Of a stretch of DNA of 64,000 nucleotides, positions 41,951-50,542 are shown one piece after another. Under the pieces are notes generated by a model, which did no database searches, was not told the DNA's origin, and saw only the letters and a program-made list of their open reading frames with translations. Source of the stretch: Achromobacter anxifer (GTDB lineage Bacteria > Pseudomonadota > Gammaproteobacteria > Burkholderiales > Burkholderiaceae_B). The position numbers and the translations under genes are program-made. Position 1 is the first letter of the stretch. Each line of letters opens with the position of its first letter. The DNA lies in assembly GCF_903652925.1 (NCBI RefSeq), contig NZ_CAHLAR010000005.1, positions 186,001 to 250,000 of the forward strand. The letters are read 5' to 3'.

Positions 41951-43852
41951 TCAACGGTTCATCAGGTAGTACAGCGCTCGCATTGCGTCCTGCTCGAGCA
42001 GCTTGCCCTCCTCGGACAACCTCAGGATGGTCTGGCTTAGGGCTTGAGCGATCGGTCCCGGCGCGGAAAGGGCCTCGGGATTGGCCGGGGGCGTCCAAGT
42101 AAAGCCCGGCTCACCTGTAGGAGCCGCAGCTGGGGCCGGTGCGGGTGCGGCGGCCGGCGTGCTGGGAGCCGGCGTAGCGGCAGCTTGCGGCTGCGTGGCC
42201 TGTTCTTGCTGAGCGGTCTCCTGTACCTTGCTTGTCGCAGTCTTCTTCGTACCAGCGGCTTTTTTAGCTCCAGGGGTCTTCTTGGCTGCGGCGGTGTCTG
42301 CGCTGCTGTCATTGGCCCCAGTGGGCAACGGAACGGTAGGGTCCATCACCCAGGGCGACAGCGTTGCGGGCGGATAGGTTGGGTTGTCGAGCCAGCCCTC
42401 TGGCAGTCCCAAGGCCTTGATCACGTCATTGGCAAGATCGTCCTTGAACAGGATGCCACCGCGGCGGATGTTGCCCCAGTAAGGCAAGCTGCGGCCCAAT
42501 AGATCCCGCCACAAGGTAACCTTTGTCTTACGGCGCGATCCTTCAAGCAACTTCTCTAGGGCGTCTGCGCGCGCAATTGACTGTTCACGCGAGATCTCCG
42601 CGCTTTCCGTGCGACGCTGTGCCTGGCGTACGGCCGCCACTAGCTCTGGCCGCTGAAGCGGCTGTTGGGGATTCGCGGCTGCCGGCGCATTGGCGGCTGG
42701 CTTGGCCGTAGTTGCCGGACGGAGTGTTGGCGCGGGCATACCCTGAAGACCTTGCTTTTCAGGGGCTGCCGCCTGCTTGCCAGAGGCGCCGGACTCGGCT
42801 GGAAGTTGAGGTGCTGGGCGCCCAGTAAGCGCACGGCCAGCACTACGGGCACCACGGGGGAGGTTCGCGGCCGCGCCGGCAGGCGTAAGCAACGTCGAAC
42901 CGATCAGCTTTGAACCAGTAGCCGCGGGGGCCGAAGCACCCCCGGCTTTCTTCTTTGAGGTACTCATATCCTTCTCCATCGCGGGTTTCTTAATCTCTTC
43001 AAAGGTCTTTGGTCTTGTTGGGGCCTTGGCGCCTTTTAGCTGCTTGGTAAGACCACCGAAGCTCAAATCCGGAGGCGCCGAGCTTGGCGGTTGCACTGCG
43101 GGTGATGCTTCCGGTGCGGGGGGCGCCTGTGGCGCCGGGGACGCAGCCAGGATGCGCGCTGCCTCAGCTTCGGCAACAGCAGCTTCCTCAGCGGCCTCTT
43201 CTTCAGAGGCCTCCCTTGCCAAGGCCGTTAAGCCATCGATGAGCTTCTGAGGAAGCTCTGGCTCGGCCTCATTCAACCAACCGTTGGGGAAACCCGCACG
43301 CATCAAGCGCGGATTTAGATGACCGAACCGCTCCTCATCAAGCTTGAGCCGGCCATCTGCAACTTCAGTGATGGAACTCAAGCGCATGTCCAGCGCGTCC
43401 GCCAACAACTCAAGCTTCTCGCCAAACGCCTTGGCCAGCCGCTTAAAGTTGTTGCGTCTCAGCGGCGTCCGGTCTTTAGCTCCGGCCGCAAGCTGCTTGA
43501 GTTTATTTAGAACCAGGGGAGTGACGGGCGCTAGGCCATCGAGAATCGAGGAGGGGATACCTACACTATCAAGTCGGGAACAGATATGGGGGAAGTACCG
43601 GGTGTCCGCATCGGGGAGCTTTCCCTGGATGATCGCCTTGAGCGACTCATCCTCCAACCCGAGAGCAGCGGCCAACATGTCCAAGCCCATCTCAAACTCT
43701 AGCTTTCCGAGAATGGTGGCACGCTGAGAGCGTCTCGCCTTCCCAGGGCGGTGCTCCAGTGTCGACTGCCGGCCGCCTCCATGATCTTTAGCGCCCATAG
43801 CCTTCACAGACGGGTTCCTTTGTAAATCAGGACGTTCAAAAAAGCCGCTCAT
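41951..43852 (-). CDS. Multi-domain protein with three HTH-like repeats
   Basis: Within 633 residues three segments share a pattern like a short XRE-type helix-turn-helix followed by GxPxxxLD. They are at about 48-105 (AAALGLEDESLKAIIQGKLP), 133-198 (LADALDMRLSSITEVADGRL) and 450-500 (LWRDLLGRSLPYWGNIRRGG). Long alanine/proline/lysine linkers (about 220-430, 520-590) separate them. This suggests a DNA- or protein-tethering role. The start is uncertain: ATG 43852 is used; TTG 43882 and ATG 43798 are alternatives. Confidence 0.65.
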   Translation of the reverse strand: MSGFFERPDLQRNPSVKAMGAKDHGGGRQSTLEHRPGKARRSQRATILGKLEFEMGLDMLAAALGLEDESLKAIIQGKLPDADTRYFPHICSRLDSVGIPSSILDGLAPVTPLVLNKLKQLAAGAKDRTPLRRNNFKRLAKAFGEKLELLADALDMRLSSITEVADGRLKLDEERFGHLNPRLMRAGFPNGWLNEAEPELPQKLIDGLTALAREASEEEAAEEAAVAEAEAARILAASPAPQAPPAPEASPAVQPPSSAPPDLSFGGLTKQLKGAKAPTRPKTFEEIKKPAMEKDMSTSKKKAGGASAPAATGSKLIGSTLLTPAGAAANLPRGARSAGRALTGRPAPQLPAESGASGKQAAAPEKQGLQGMPAPTLRPATTAKPAANAPAAANPQQPLQRPELVAAVRQAQRRTESAEISREQSIARADALEKLLEGSRRKTKVTLWRDLLGRSLPYWGNIRRGGILFKDDLANDVIKALGLPEGWLDNPTYPPATLSPWVMDPTVPLPTGANDSSADTAAAKKTPGAKKAAGTKKTATSKVQETAQQEQATQPQAAATPAPSTPAAAPAPAPAAAPTGEPGFTWTPPANPEALSAPGPIAQALSQTILRLSEEGKLLEQDAMRALYYLMNR

Positions 43853-43889
43853 AAACCGCGTTAGTTGGGGGTGATTTCTCAAATTGAGC

Positions 43890-43895
43890 TATACG
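43890..43895 (+). promoter_or_regulatory. CTATACG box pointing away from the nearest gene
   Basis: TATACG preceded by AGC on the plus strand. The next plus-strand start is 268 bp away (44164), so the target is unclear. Confidence 0.35.
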
Positions 43896-44163
43896 TTCTA
43901 CAGCACCTGGCGCAGATGGCGCAGGTGTTCACCAGTCCAGGTAGCTGGGAGGTGAATCGTTCGAGGATGGATTCAGATGTATCCTTTTACGCATGACTTG
44001 ATGGTCAGAAGCGTTCTCGAGCAGCGAATATGAAACGTTGATTGTTAACGTCTTATGCTTGCTTCACTATCAAGGTTACCACATGGGGACTGCTATCGAA
44101 AGCTAGAATCACTTGCAGCGAGCGGGAATTTAGCTAGAAACCATACATTCGTCAAGGTTTGCC

Positions 44164-44643
44164 ATGACAATTTCGCCTTTTTCCAATCGAATTTTGCGTC
44201 TTTTTACGCAGGCGAGCGCCGCACTCTTCACGTGCGGCATCTTGGCGTTTCCACCCGTGTCCCATGCGCAAGACAAGAACGCCCGGGCCATCCAGAACAC
44301 CACCCGACTAACGGCGTTTCTCGATGGCGTTCCGCCGGAAAACGTCATGACCATTGTAGAGAAGATCGCGTCTGGGGAGATCGAACGCTTTGCTCCAGAG
44401 CAGCCCATTTGGATTATTGACACATCCAGCGGGACACTCCTTTTCTACCAAGGGCAGCCCACATTCAAGGGGAAGTCAGCTACCTTGCTGGTCGATGACG
44501 CAGGAGCCCGGTTTGGTCAAAAAGCTCTTGATAACGGGCGAAATTCTCGAAGTGGATGGGTTAACGTTGTCCTCGGCGGAGGCTCCTACAGCGCCTTCTG
44601 CCACTCGAAATATCCGACCATCGTGTGCAGCCTCATTCCGTGA
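44164..44643 (+). CDS. Secreted single Cache-like domain protein
   Basis: This protein of 159 residues has a signal peptide ending SHA/QD (about residue 36). The domain has the Cache pattern: N-terminal helix TTRLTAFLDGVPPENVMTIV, then PIWIIDTSSGTLLFYQ and a final beta part. There is no membrane anchor or signalling domain, so it would be a free periplasmic ligand-binding module. The call is by pattern. Confidence 0.55.
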   Translation: MTISPFSNRILRLFTQASAALFTCGILAFPPVSHAQDKNARAIQNTTRLTAFLDGVPPENVMTIVEKIASGEIERFAPEQPIWIIDTSSGTLLFYQGQPTFKGKSATLLVDDAGARFGQKALDNGRNSRSGWVNVVLGGGSYSAFCHSKYPTIVCSLIP

Positions 44644-44699
44644 TGAGGCGGTATTGGGCACGGCAGGAATCACCAAGAAGTTCCGAGCAAAATGACAAT

Positions 44700-44727
44700 G
44701 CCGCCCACCCGGGCGGCAATTTCTTTG
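44700..44727 (+). terminator. Rho-independent terminator
   Basis: GCCGCCC and GGGCGGC around 4 nt, then AATTTCTTTG. Confidence 0.7.
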
Positions 44728-44941
44728 TTCTGAAGTCAAAATACCATCAGACCAACTGACGGTGATGTGCGCCATATGCCCACTGACCGATGTTGTCGGT
44801 CCTCACGAAAGCCGATAGAAAGCCGCCAATTGCCCATATCTGGTGCCACAATCCAAGTAGGTGCAAAGGTGTCTTACATTTCGGTATACGTTATGCACCA
44901 TTATTGGGCCTTTTGATCCCAAGAATTGTGCATTTGGGACC
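44728..44941. other. Gene-free stretch
   Basis: Contains a small inverted repeat (GACCGA/TCGGTC, about 44785-44801) and nothing else I can support. Confidence 0.3.
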
Positions 44942-44966
44942 AGAAAGCCGCCCACTGAGGGCGGCT
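44942..44966 (-). terminator. Terminator of the 44975 gene
   Basis: AGCCGCCC and GGGCGGCT around 5 nt, then minus-strand TTTCTG. Confidence 0.8.
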
Positions 44967-44974
44967 GAGGGGTG

Positions 44975-45289
44975 TTAGGCGACAAGCGTAGTCGCACGAA
45001 GATACGTTTGACCGCTACTGCGTGTTGCGTGAACACGCTTGCGGACAGCCAGGCCCTTCTTCAGTAGCTGCTTGATGTCCGGATCGGTGTCGCGCAACTG
45101 CCACTTGCGGTTGATGGGTATTCCGCGATCTTCCTTGCGGAGGTAGTTCAACAACTTCGAGCGGCGGGCTGATCCGGGGCGGCTCCACAAAATATCGCTC
45201 AGGGTCACCACACGAGCAGCTTCCTTGTTCGGGAAACGGCTGTGGGGCAGTTCATCGGCGACGCGGTCTTGCACTTGCAGTTTTTCCAT
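44975..45289 (-). CDS. Unknown 104-residue basic protein
   Basis: A basic protein with a possible winged-helix pattern (VTLSDILWSRPGSARRSKLLNYL). It may bind DNA. Not recognised. GGAG precedes the ATG and CTATACG lies 31 bp upstream. Confidence 0.7.
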   Translation of the reverse strand: MEKLQVQDRVADELPHSRFPNKEAARVVTLSDILWSRPGSARRSKLLNYLRKEDRGIPINRKWQLRDTDPDIKQLLKKGLAVRKRVHATRSSGQTYLRATTLVA

Positions 45290-45320
45290 AGTTTCACTCC
45301 AGTGGGTAATAGCCTCACTT

Positions 45321-45326
45321 CGTATA
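45321..45326 (-). promoter_or_regulatory. CTATACG promoter box
   Basis: TATACG preceded by CAC, 31 bp before the ATG at 45289. Confidence 0.6.
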
Positions 45327-45400
45327 GTGCGAAATTAGGCTCCAACTCGACGCGCCGGCTGGCGCGCGCCGTGGCTGACCAGGCCGCGGAGTGGTGACGG

Positions 45401-45427
45401 CAAACAGCCCTCCGGGATGGCGGGCTG
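45401..45427 (-). terminator. Probable terminator of the large-protein gene
   Basis: CAGCCC and GGGCTG pair around an 11-nt loop, then TTTGCC on the minus strand. Confidence 0.5.
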
Positions 45428-45450
45428 CTGCGTAGCCGAGAAGGTTGCGA

Positions 45451-48400
45451 TCAACGCTCCAGAGACGAGCCTCCTCGCGCGACACGACCGCCACCGTCCT
45501 GTGCCATCGACGGATCCTTGTCCAGGCCCTTGGTCGTCTGCGTGCTGCTCTTGTCCAGGTGCTCGGCGGGCGCCTTCAGCTGCTCCACGGCCTTGATCAT
45601 CTCGACAGTCATAGACGAATCCTTCGAGAGCGCCGAATGCAGGATGTCGGAGGACTGTTGGGCGCTGGCGACGAGCTTCTTAATGCCCGGGCTGAGCGTC
45701 GAGTAGTCGCCCAGCAGTCCTCCACGGACGTCAGCCACGAGTGTCTTGAGGGCGACCGCAGCTTGCGCGCGCGTCGACGGGTCCAGCCCCTTCAGGGTCT
45801 GTGGCGTCATGCGGCCGGCGTTCTTCAGCATGTGCTTGACCTGTGCTTCGCTGACCGATCCGTTGCGATACACAACGTGCACCAGGTCGCGCGCCATGTT
45901 TTGCGCCGCGCGGGCGGTATCCGAGCCGCTGCCGGCGTCCGGTGTGCGTGCCGATGCGGGTTCCCGGATAGCAACTGAGCTAAGCTCCGCGGCTTTCTCG
46001 CGTTGGGCCATGCGATCCACCACGGCGTCCGCCTTTTTGAGATTCTCCAGCACGGACGCGGAGGCCTGGACGTCGTGTACCTTTTCGACAATCGCGGCAA
46101 CCTTGTCGAGCATCTGCTGGACCTTCTCCTTGCCTTCCGGCGTGTCGAAGCCCGGGAGCTTGCCGTCGCGCGCGGACGTTGCCACCCAGAAGGCGTTCAC
46201 CACAGTGCGTTCGCGCATGGTTGGAGACAGCCCCTTGATCGAGTCTGGATCCAGCGCGAGCACCTTGTCGGCGACATTCTGTACTTCGCGCTCGTTCCAG
46301 CTCTTATCACGGTTGGTGAGTACGCCGGCCGGGTTTTCCATCATCAACTGAAGCTTTCCCGCAGCCACTTCAGTCTGCGCCAGACGCTGCACGCCCTCCA
46401 TACGCTCGGCTTCCTTCGCCAGCTGCTCAGGTGTGGGCGCGGCAGGTTCCTTCACTGGGTTCGGGGCGAGTGCCTCTGCGACGGGCGTGTGCTGCTTTTC
46501 TGCCTCCGCTGCTGGCGCCGCTTTCTCGACCGCAGCGTTGGCCACCGGCTGGTCGTGCCAAGCGGACTCTGCCGCCTTTGTCTGCGCGACTTGTCCAGCG
46601 TGCTGCTCCGCAGTCAGGCCTGCGCCTTGTGCGCGCTCGAGGTCGTTCTCCTTCCAGCGCGCCAGAGCGTCCTTCAGGTTTCCAGCATAGGCGGCCGCCT
46701 CAGATCCGAAGTCGCCAGCTTCCGCTTTCTCGAGGAACCCCTCCAGGCGGGTCACGGTCGTCGTCGACGCAGCACCCTCACCGGCACCCAGGGCGGCCAG
46801 CGGCTTCGTCTGCTTGGCATCCAGTTCGGCGAGCACGGACATCGCCTGGTCGGGAGACACCTTGCCTGGCTCGAGCGCCGAGATCTCCGCCATCTTGGCT
46901 TCGAGCTTGCCTCGGGCGGGGAGGACCTCCTGGCTCTGCGCTGGCGCCTCAGGCTTGGCCGTAACTACCTCAGCCCCCGGCTTCTCCGCTGGCGCGGCGG
47001 TATCAGCCGGCTGCGCTACCGGGGAGGTGGCGGCAGGGGCCTCGGCCACCGGCGCGGCGGGCGCAGGCGCAGGCTTCTCTGCGGAGGCGACTTCAGGCGC
47101 CTTCTCAGCCGCCATCTCAGTCACCTTCTTCTCGATGCTCTCGGCCTGGTTGGAAGTGATCGCCTTGTTGTGGACAAGCTCCTTGAGCAGGGCAGGGACC
47201 TTCGCCGCAAATTGATCATCGCGGGCGACCTCCTGGTTCACCAGGTCGGTCAACCGCTCGCGCACCTTGGCGCCTTCACCGGCCAACTCCAGGCTCGGCT
47301 TCTTGGCGCCCTTGTCGAATTCCTTGTCGCCGATCTTCTCGAGCAGCGAAGCCATCTGCACGACGAACTTCTGGCGTTGCTCAACAGGCAACGAGGCGAG
47401 TTCCGGCTTGACCGGATCCGAGATGCTTGCGGCCTGCCGAGCGATCGCCTCGGCATAGGTCTGACGGTGACCGTTGTCGGTGCCCAGCACGGATGGCGTC
47501 TGGAAGTGCTTGTCGAAAGATTCAGCGAGCTCGACCGTGCGCTGGTGCGGAGGTCGAGCCTTCTCATCCTGGCCGCCAGCAGCAGCCTCGGCGGCCTTCT
47601 CTTTCGCCTTCGCGATGTCGGCGTCCTCGCGCTGCTCGCGAAACTCCCGGCGCGATGCCATCTTGGACTCCTGCTCAGCGCGGAAAGAAGCCACCTTGTC
47701 GAGCGGGGACTCGAGCAAGTCGTAGAGGCTGGAGACGTCCTTCAGCCGGATCGGCTGGCGATCGGCGCTGGCGCTGACCTTGACCGAATCCTTGGTGTCG
47801 GCCTGGGAGCCCAGCAGCGATTCACCACGGGGAGCGTCCCCGCTGGGGATGACGTGCCTGCTCTGGAGCGTGGTCACGAAGTCCTTGACGTCCTTCAGGC
47901 CTGCCTCGATGTCCTTCTCGTTACCGACAACGAAAGAGTCGATCTCGTGCTTACGTCCGAGCCGGTTGGCGATACCGGACGTGATCGCGCCGATGAACCC
48001 AGGCTTATCCCGGTCCATCGTCACGGACAGCGAGTGCACCACCTGCATACCCGGCACCCTCTCGGCAGCCTGGGCGAGATACTGAGCGGCTTCTTTCCGG
48101 TCAACCGCCATAATGGGGGTGCCGCCCTGGTAGAACACCTTGCCGTCCTTCGCGAGCAGCTCATAGAACTTGCGCTTGACGTCCTCGTTGCCGGTGATCA
48201 CCAGGCGCTGCTGCCGATCCGGGCTCAGGCGAATGGCAGCGAGCGAGGACTCGAGACTGGTAGGCTTTTCCGCGGAGGCAGCAAGCTTGTCCGCCTTCTC
48301 GACATTGGAATCACCTGGCGTGAAGTCATCAACGCCTTCCTTGGTGCGTGCAATGGCGTCTTCGTGCGACTCCAGGCCAGGCGCCTCGGTAGTTGCTTCA

Positions 48401-48690
48401 GTAGTCGACGCGTCAACGCCTTGGCGGGTCACCCGGTCGAGCTCTTCCTTTGTGGCGGCGTCGCGAAAGTCGAGCAGCTCCTTTCGAGTCTGCGCGTCCT
48501 CCACGAGGATGGCGGAGGTGGAGTGGTCGCGGATCCAACCTTCGAGCTTCATCTCCTCGTGGATGCGGGTTTGCTCGGCTCCGCGGCGGTCGTCTTCAAG
48601 CCGCAGATCGTGGAGCGTGTTGGAGAGATAGTCAGGGTCGTTGTTGCGCGGCTGAGGCTGGAGGTGTTGGTCGTCGAAAAGGCTATCCAT
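45451..48690 (-). CDS. Very large helical polyvalent-type protein
   Basis: The product is 1079 residues, charged and mostly helical, with alanine/proline linkers. Residues about 160-255 (QQRLVITGNEDVKRKFYELL, then VFYQGGTPIMAVDRKEAAQYLAQ) resemble the small LPD7-type domain of large plasmid proteins and relaxase-associated proteins. No relaxase HUH motif, helicase Walker motif or membrane segment is visible. ATG 48690 follows a TATACT box; the longer frame from 48807 crosses it. A transferred or virion-like internal protein, or a DNA-processing accessory, is possible. Confidence 0.7.
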   Translation of the reverse strand: MDSLFDDQHLQPQPRNNDPDYLSNTLHDLRLEDDRRGAEQTRIHEEMKLEGWIRDHSTSAILVEDAQTRKELLDFRDAATKEELDRVTRQGVDASTTEATTEAPGLESHEDAIARTKEGVDDFTPGDSNVEKADKLAASAEKPTSLESSLAAIRLSPDRQQRLVITGNEDVKRKFYELLAKDGKVFYQGGTPIMAVDRKEAAQYLAQAAERVPGMQVVHSLSVTMDRDKPGFIGAITSGIANRLGRKHEIDSFVVGNEKDIEAGLKDVKDFVTTLQSRHVIPSGDAPRGESLLGSQADTKDSVKVSASADRQPIRLKDVSSLYDLLESPLDKVASFRAEQESKMASRREFREQREDADIAKAKEKAAEAAAGGQDEKARPPHQRTVELAESFDKHFQTPSVLGTDNGHRQTYAEAIARQAASISDPVKPELASLPVEQRQKFVVQMASLLEKIGDKEFDKGAKKPSLELAGEGAKVRERLTDLVNQEVARDDQFAAKVPALLKELVHNKAITSNQAESIEKKVTEMAAEKAPEVASAEKPAPAPAAPVAEAPAATSPVAQPADTAAPAEKPGAEVVTAKPEAPAQSQEVLPARGKLEAKMAEISALEPGKVSPDQAMSVLAELDAKQTKPLAALGAGEGAASTTTVTRLEGFLEKAEAGDFGSEAAAYAGNLKDALARWKENDLERAQGAGLTAEQHAGQVAQTKAAESAWHDQPVANAAVEKAAPAAEAEKQHTPVAEALAPNPVKEPAAPTPEQLAKEAERMEGVQRLAQTEVAAGKLQLMMENPAGVLTNRDKSWNEREVQNVADKVLALDPDSIKGLSPTMRERTVVNAFWVATSARDGKLPGFDTPEGKEKVQQMLDKVAAIVEKVHDVQASASVLENLKKADAVVDRMAQREKAAELSSVAIREPASARTPDAGSGSDTARAAQNMARDLVHVVYRNGSVSEAQVKHMLKNAGRMTPQTLKGLDPSTRAQAAVALKTLVADVRGGLLGDYSTLSPGIKKLVASAQQSSDILHSALSKDSSMTVEMIKAVEQLKAPAEHLDKSSTQTTKGLDKDPSMAQDGGGRVARGGSSLER

Positions 48691-48714
48691 GAAAAGTGCT
48701 CCGAGGTGATCCTG

Positions 48715-48720
48715 AGTATA
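48715..48720 (-). promoter_or_regulatory. TATACT promoter box of the large-protein gene
   Basis: CTATACT, 24 bp before the ATG at 48690. Confidence 0.55.
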
Positions 48721-48788
48721 GGAATCGAGCCTCGTTTTCGTTCGCCTCCGGCGGCACCACGGCTGGCGCCGTGCACGGCTGTGCCAGA

Positions 48789-49008
48789 TGAATCTGCCAC
48801 ATCCCACTTGTGCCCGTTTTACAACGTCGGGTAGCGTCCAGCGGCTGCATGACTCTACTCTAACGTCGGAGAGGTCTTGGACCCTACGCTTTGCTTGGTC
48901 CTCGATCTCGCCTTTCGTTGCGTCTTCGTCGTCGGTGCCCTCAGGTCGTTTCTCCCCTCGACCGACTCACTCCACCTGCGGCGGCACAAGTGGGATGTGG
49001 CAGATTCA
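48789..49008. repeat. 26-bp perfect inverted repeats, MITE-like
   Basis: Bases 48789-48814 and 48983-49008 are exact inverse complements over 26 bp (core CTGCCACATCCCACTTG), enclosing 168 bp with no gene. I could not see a target-site duplication. It could be a miniature inverted-repeat element or a pair of binding sites. Confidence 0.55.
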
Positions 49009-49041
49009 GCTTTTCTATATTTCTTGCTTCGCGGCCGCAAA

Positions 49042-49072
49042 GGCCCCGCTTCGCGAGGCCCACGCGTGGCGG
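49042..49072 (+). repeat. Dispersed repeat, copy a
   Basis: CCCCGCTTCGCGA followed by CCACGCGTGGCGG. Related copies are at 52766, 55951 and 57144. Confidence 0.5.
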
Positions 49073-49123
49073 TCTCTAGCTGCGCCGCACCAGCCCTCCA
49101 ACCCCACCTCCTCGAATCGCGCA

Positions 49124-49423
49124 ATGCCGCAAACCATCCGCAAGGGGGCTGCATACGGCATGACCGTCGAGGCGATGCGCAACGCCTGGCAACGCGGGCA
49201 CACAGCACCTCGCGCGAGCACCGAACGACGCCGCGAACGCGAACAGCCCGAGCCACGCCCGCAACGCGCCGGCACCGCGAACGCACGACGCCACCCGCTC
49301 CAAGCGCACACAGCGCCAGGCAAGCGAAACGCCGACCGCAAAACGCGGCAGGAACCGCGCACGAAACGACCGCATGAAGCCGCTGCGCGTGCACAGAAAA
49401 ACGGCGCTTCGCTGGGTGGGTAA
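49124..49423 (+). CDS. Doubtful basic ORF
   Basis: 99 residues, strongly arginine-rich, without a Shine-Dalgarno. The first part (TIRKGAAYGMTVEAMRNAWQ) is more protein-like than the rest. The overlapping minus-strand frame is also open, which is typical of GC-rich non-coding DNA. Confidence 0.2.
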   Translation: MPQTIRKGAAYGMTVEAMRNAWQRGHTAPRASTERRREREQPEPRPQRAGTANARRHPLQAHTAPGKRNADRKTRQEPRTKRPHEAAARAQKNGASLGG

Positions 49424-49684
49424 GAGGATAGGTTTGCGTCCAGCTAAAGGGGAGCACACCGGTCCGTTGCTTGCGCCAGAAAAACGTTGCCGTGGGCAAG
49501 GGAAGGAAAGGAGGAGATGGAACTCTTGCGGGAGGCTGGCGCTGTATGGATGTACAGGCCCAGTGAGATGGGCGGCTTAACGTGCCCGATGCCTTACGGT
49601 CGAACCGGAGTGGATGCAGCAGCAGAATGAAGGGATGGGAGACTCATTCGCCCAGGCGCGGGCCCCACATCCGCGAGTGGGCCT

Positions 49685-49765
49685 GGCCCACCTTCCCCCA
49701 AGCATGCACGAGGCCCACATTCCCCCGGGCGTGCACCAGGCCCAGCGTCGCCCCGGCGTGGTGAT
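49685..49765 (+). repeat. Tandem 27-bp repeats
   Basis: Three units start at 49685, 49712 and 49739 with the pattern GGCCCAC(A/C)T, then CCCCC and GCnTGCACnA; the third is diverged. A partial unit precedes them. Confidence 0.5.
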
Positions 49766-49863
49766 GCAGTTGCGCGCGCATGGAACCGGCCCCGCGCGGC
49801 GGGTCCTCAAGTGCGGGTTTGCATCTCCTGGCATGGCGCCTGCGCGCCGCTGGTCTCACTAGA

Positions 49864-49893
49864 GTTGAAGGTTCCCCGCTGGGGACCTTCAAC
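49864..49893. other. Strong hairpin
   Basis: GTTGAAGGT and ACCTTCAAC plus an inner CCCC/GGGG pair form a 13-bp stem with one bulge and a 3-nt loop. No T-run follows, so a terminator is unlikely. Confidence 0.5.
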
Positions 49894-50400
49894 GCCAGCA
49901 AGCACCTGGCGCGATGGTGTGCAGACAAGCGCCAGCCTGCACGGCGCAGCGTCGCCTGGGTGTGCAATGCGAGCACATGATCGCGCGGGGAGGCGTATCG
50001 CTTGACGGCCCCCGTTACGGACATGCCGGACTGCATGCGGATGCGCGTGTATGGCGCCTGGCCCAGGCGGCGTGGAACTGCATCTGCGCGCTGGCGCTTG
50101 CTACACGGTGCCTTGTCGTGTGCCTGAAACCTCGGCGCGCATATGCCCCTGGTGCTGGTTTGCTCCAGGAATAATTTCGCCGGCATGATGAAGTCTGCGA
50201 CTTCCCCATCCCGTCAAAATCATCCCCTCCGCCTTCAACCGCTCGGCCCGATCGCGCGTCGCGCGATCGTTCCCGCTCTGTGTGGAGAAAGGCTGCGACC
50301 CGCGACAGGTACGTGGGGGGCGGGGCGGGCCGGCGGCCGTTGCGGCAACTCGAAGCGTGGTCCATCAGGACCCGGGTTTGTATCGGTCGCTGGCGCTGGC

Positions 50401-50475
50401 GGCCCGACATCCCCCGAGCTTGCACGACCCACACCCCCCAGCACGCACGGCCCCGCATCCCCCCGGTATGCACCG
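50401..50475 (+). repeat. Second cluster of GGCCCxCAT repeats
   Basis: Three units start at 50401, 50426 and 50449 (spacing 25 and 23 bp), related to those at 49685-49765. Confidence 0.45.
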
Positions 50476-50520
50476 GCGCGCTCCCGCATGGCACCCGCAA
50501 CATCGCTCAGGTCTGGGCCC

Positions 50521-50542
50521 AGCCCCCGCGGCCGCGGGGGCT
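50521..50542. repeat. 22-bp perfect GC palindrome
   Basis: AGCCCCCGCGG and CCGCGGGGGCT abut to make a perfect palindrome with a NotI site at its centre. Confidence 0.5.

Noticed and set aside
46003-48834. 943-codon plus-strand frame opposite the large helical protein
   Set aside because: It mirrors a highly biased GC-rich gene and has arginine/leucine-rich composition. The minus-strand gene has a promoter, a start and a coherent composition.
48855-49499. Arginine/cysteine-rich minus-strand frame of 214 codons
   Set aside because: The opposite strand is also open, codon use is unlike the neighbours, and there is no ribosome site. It is typical of GC-rich non-coding DNA.
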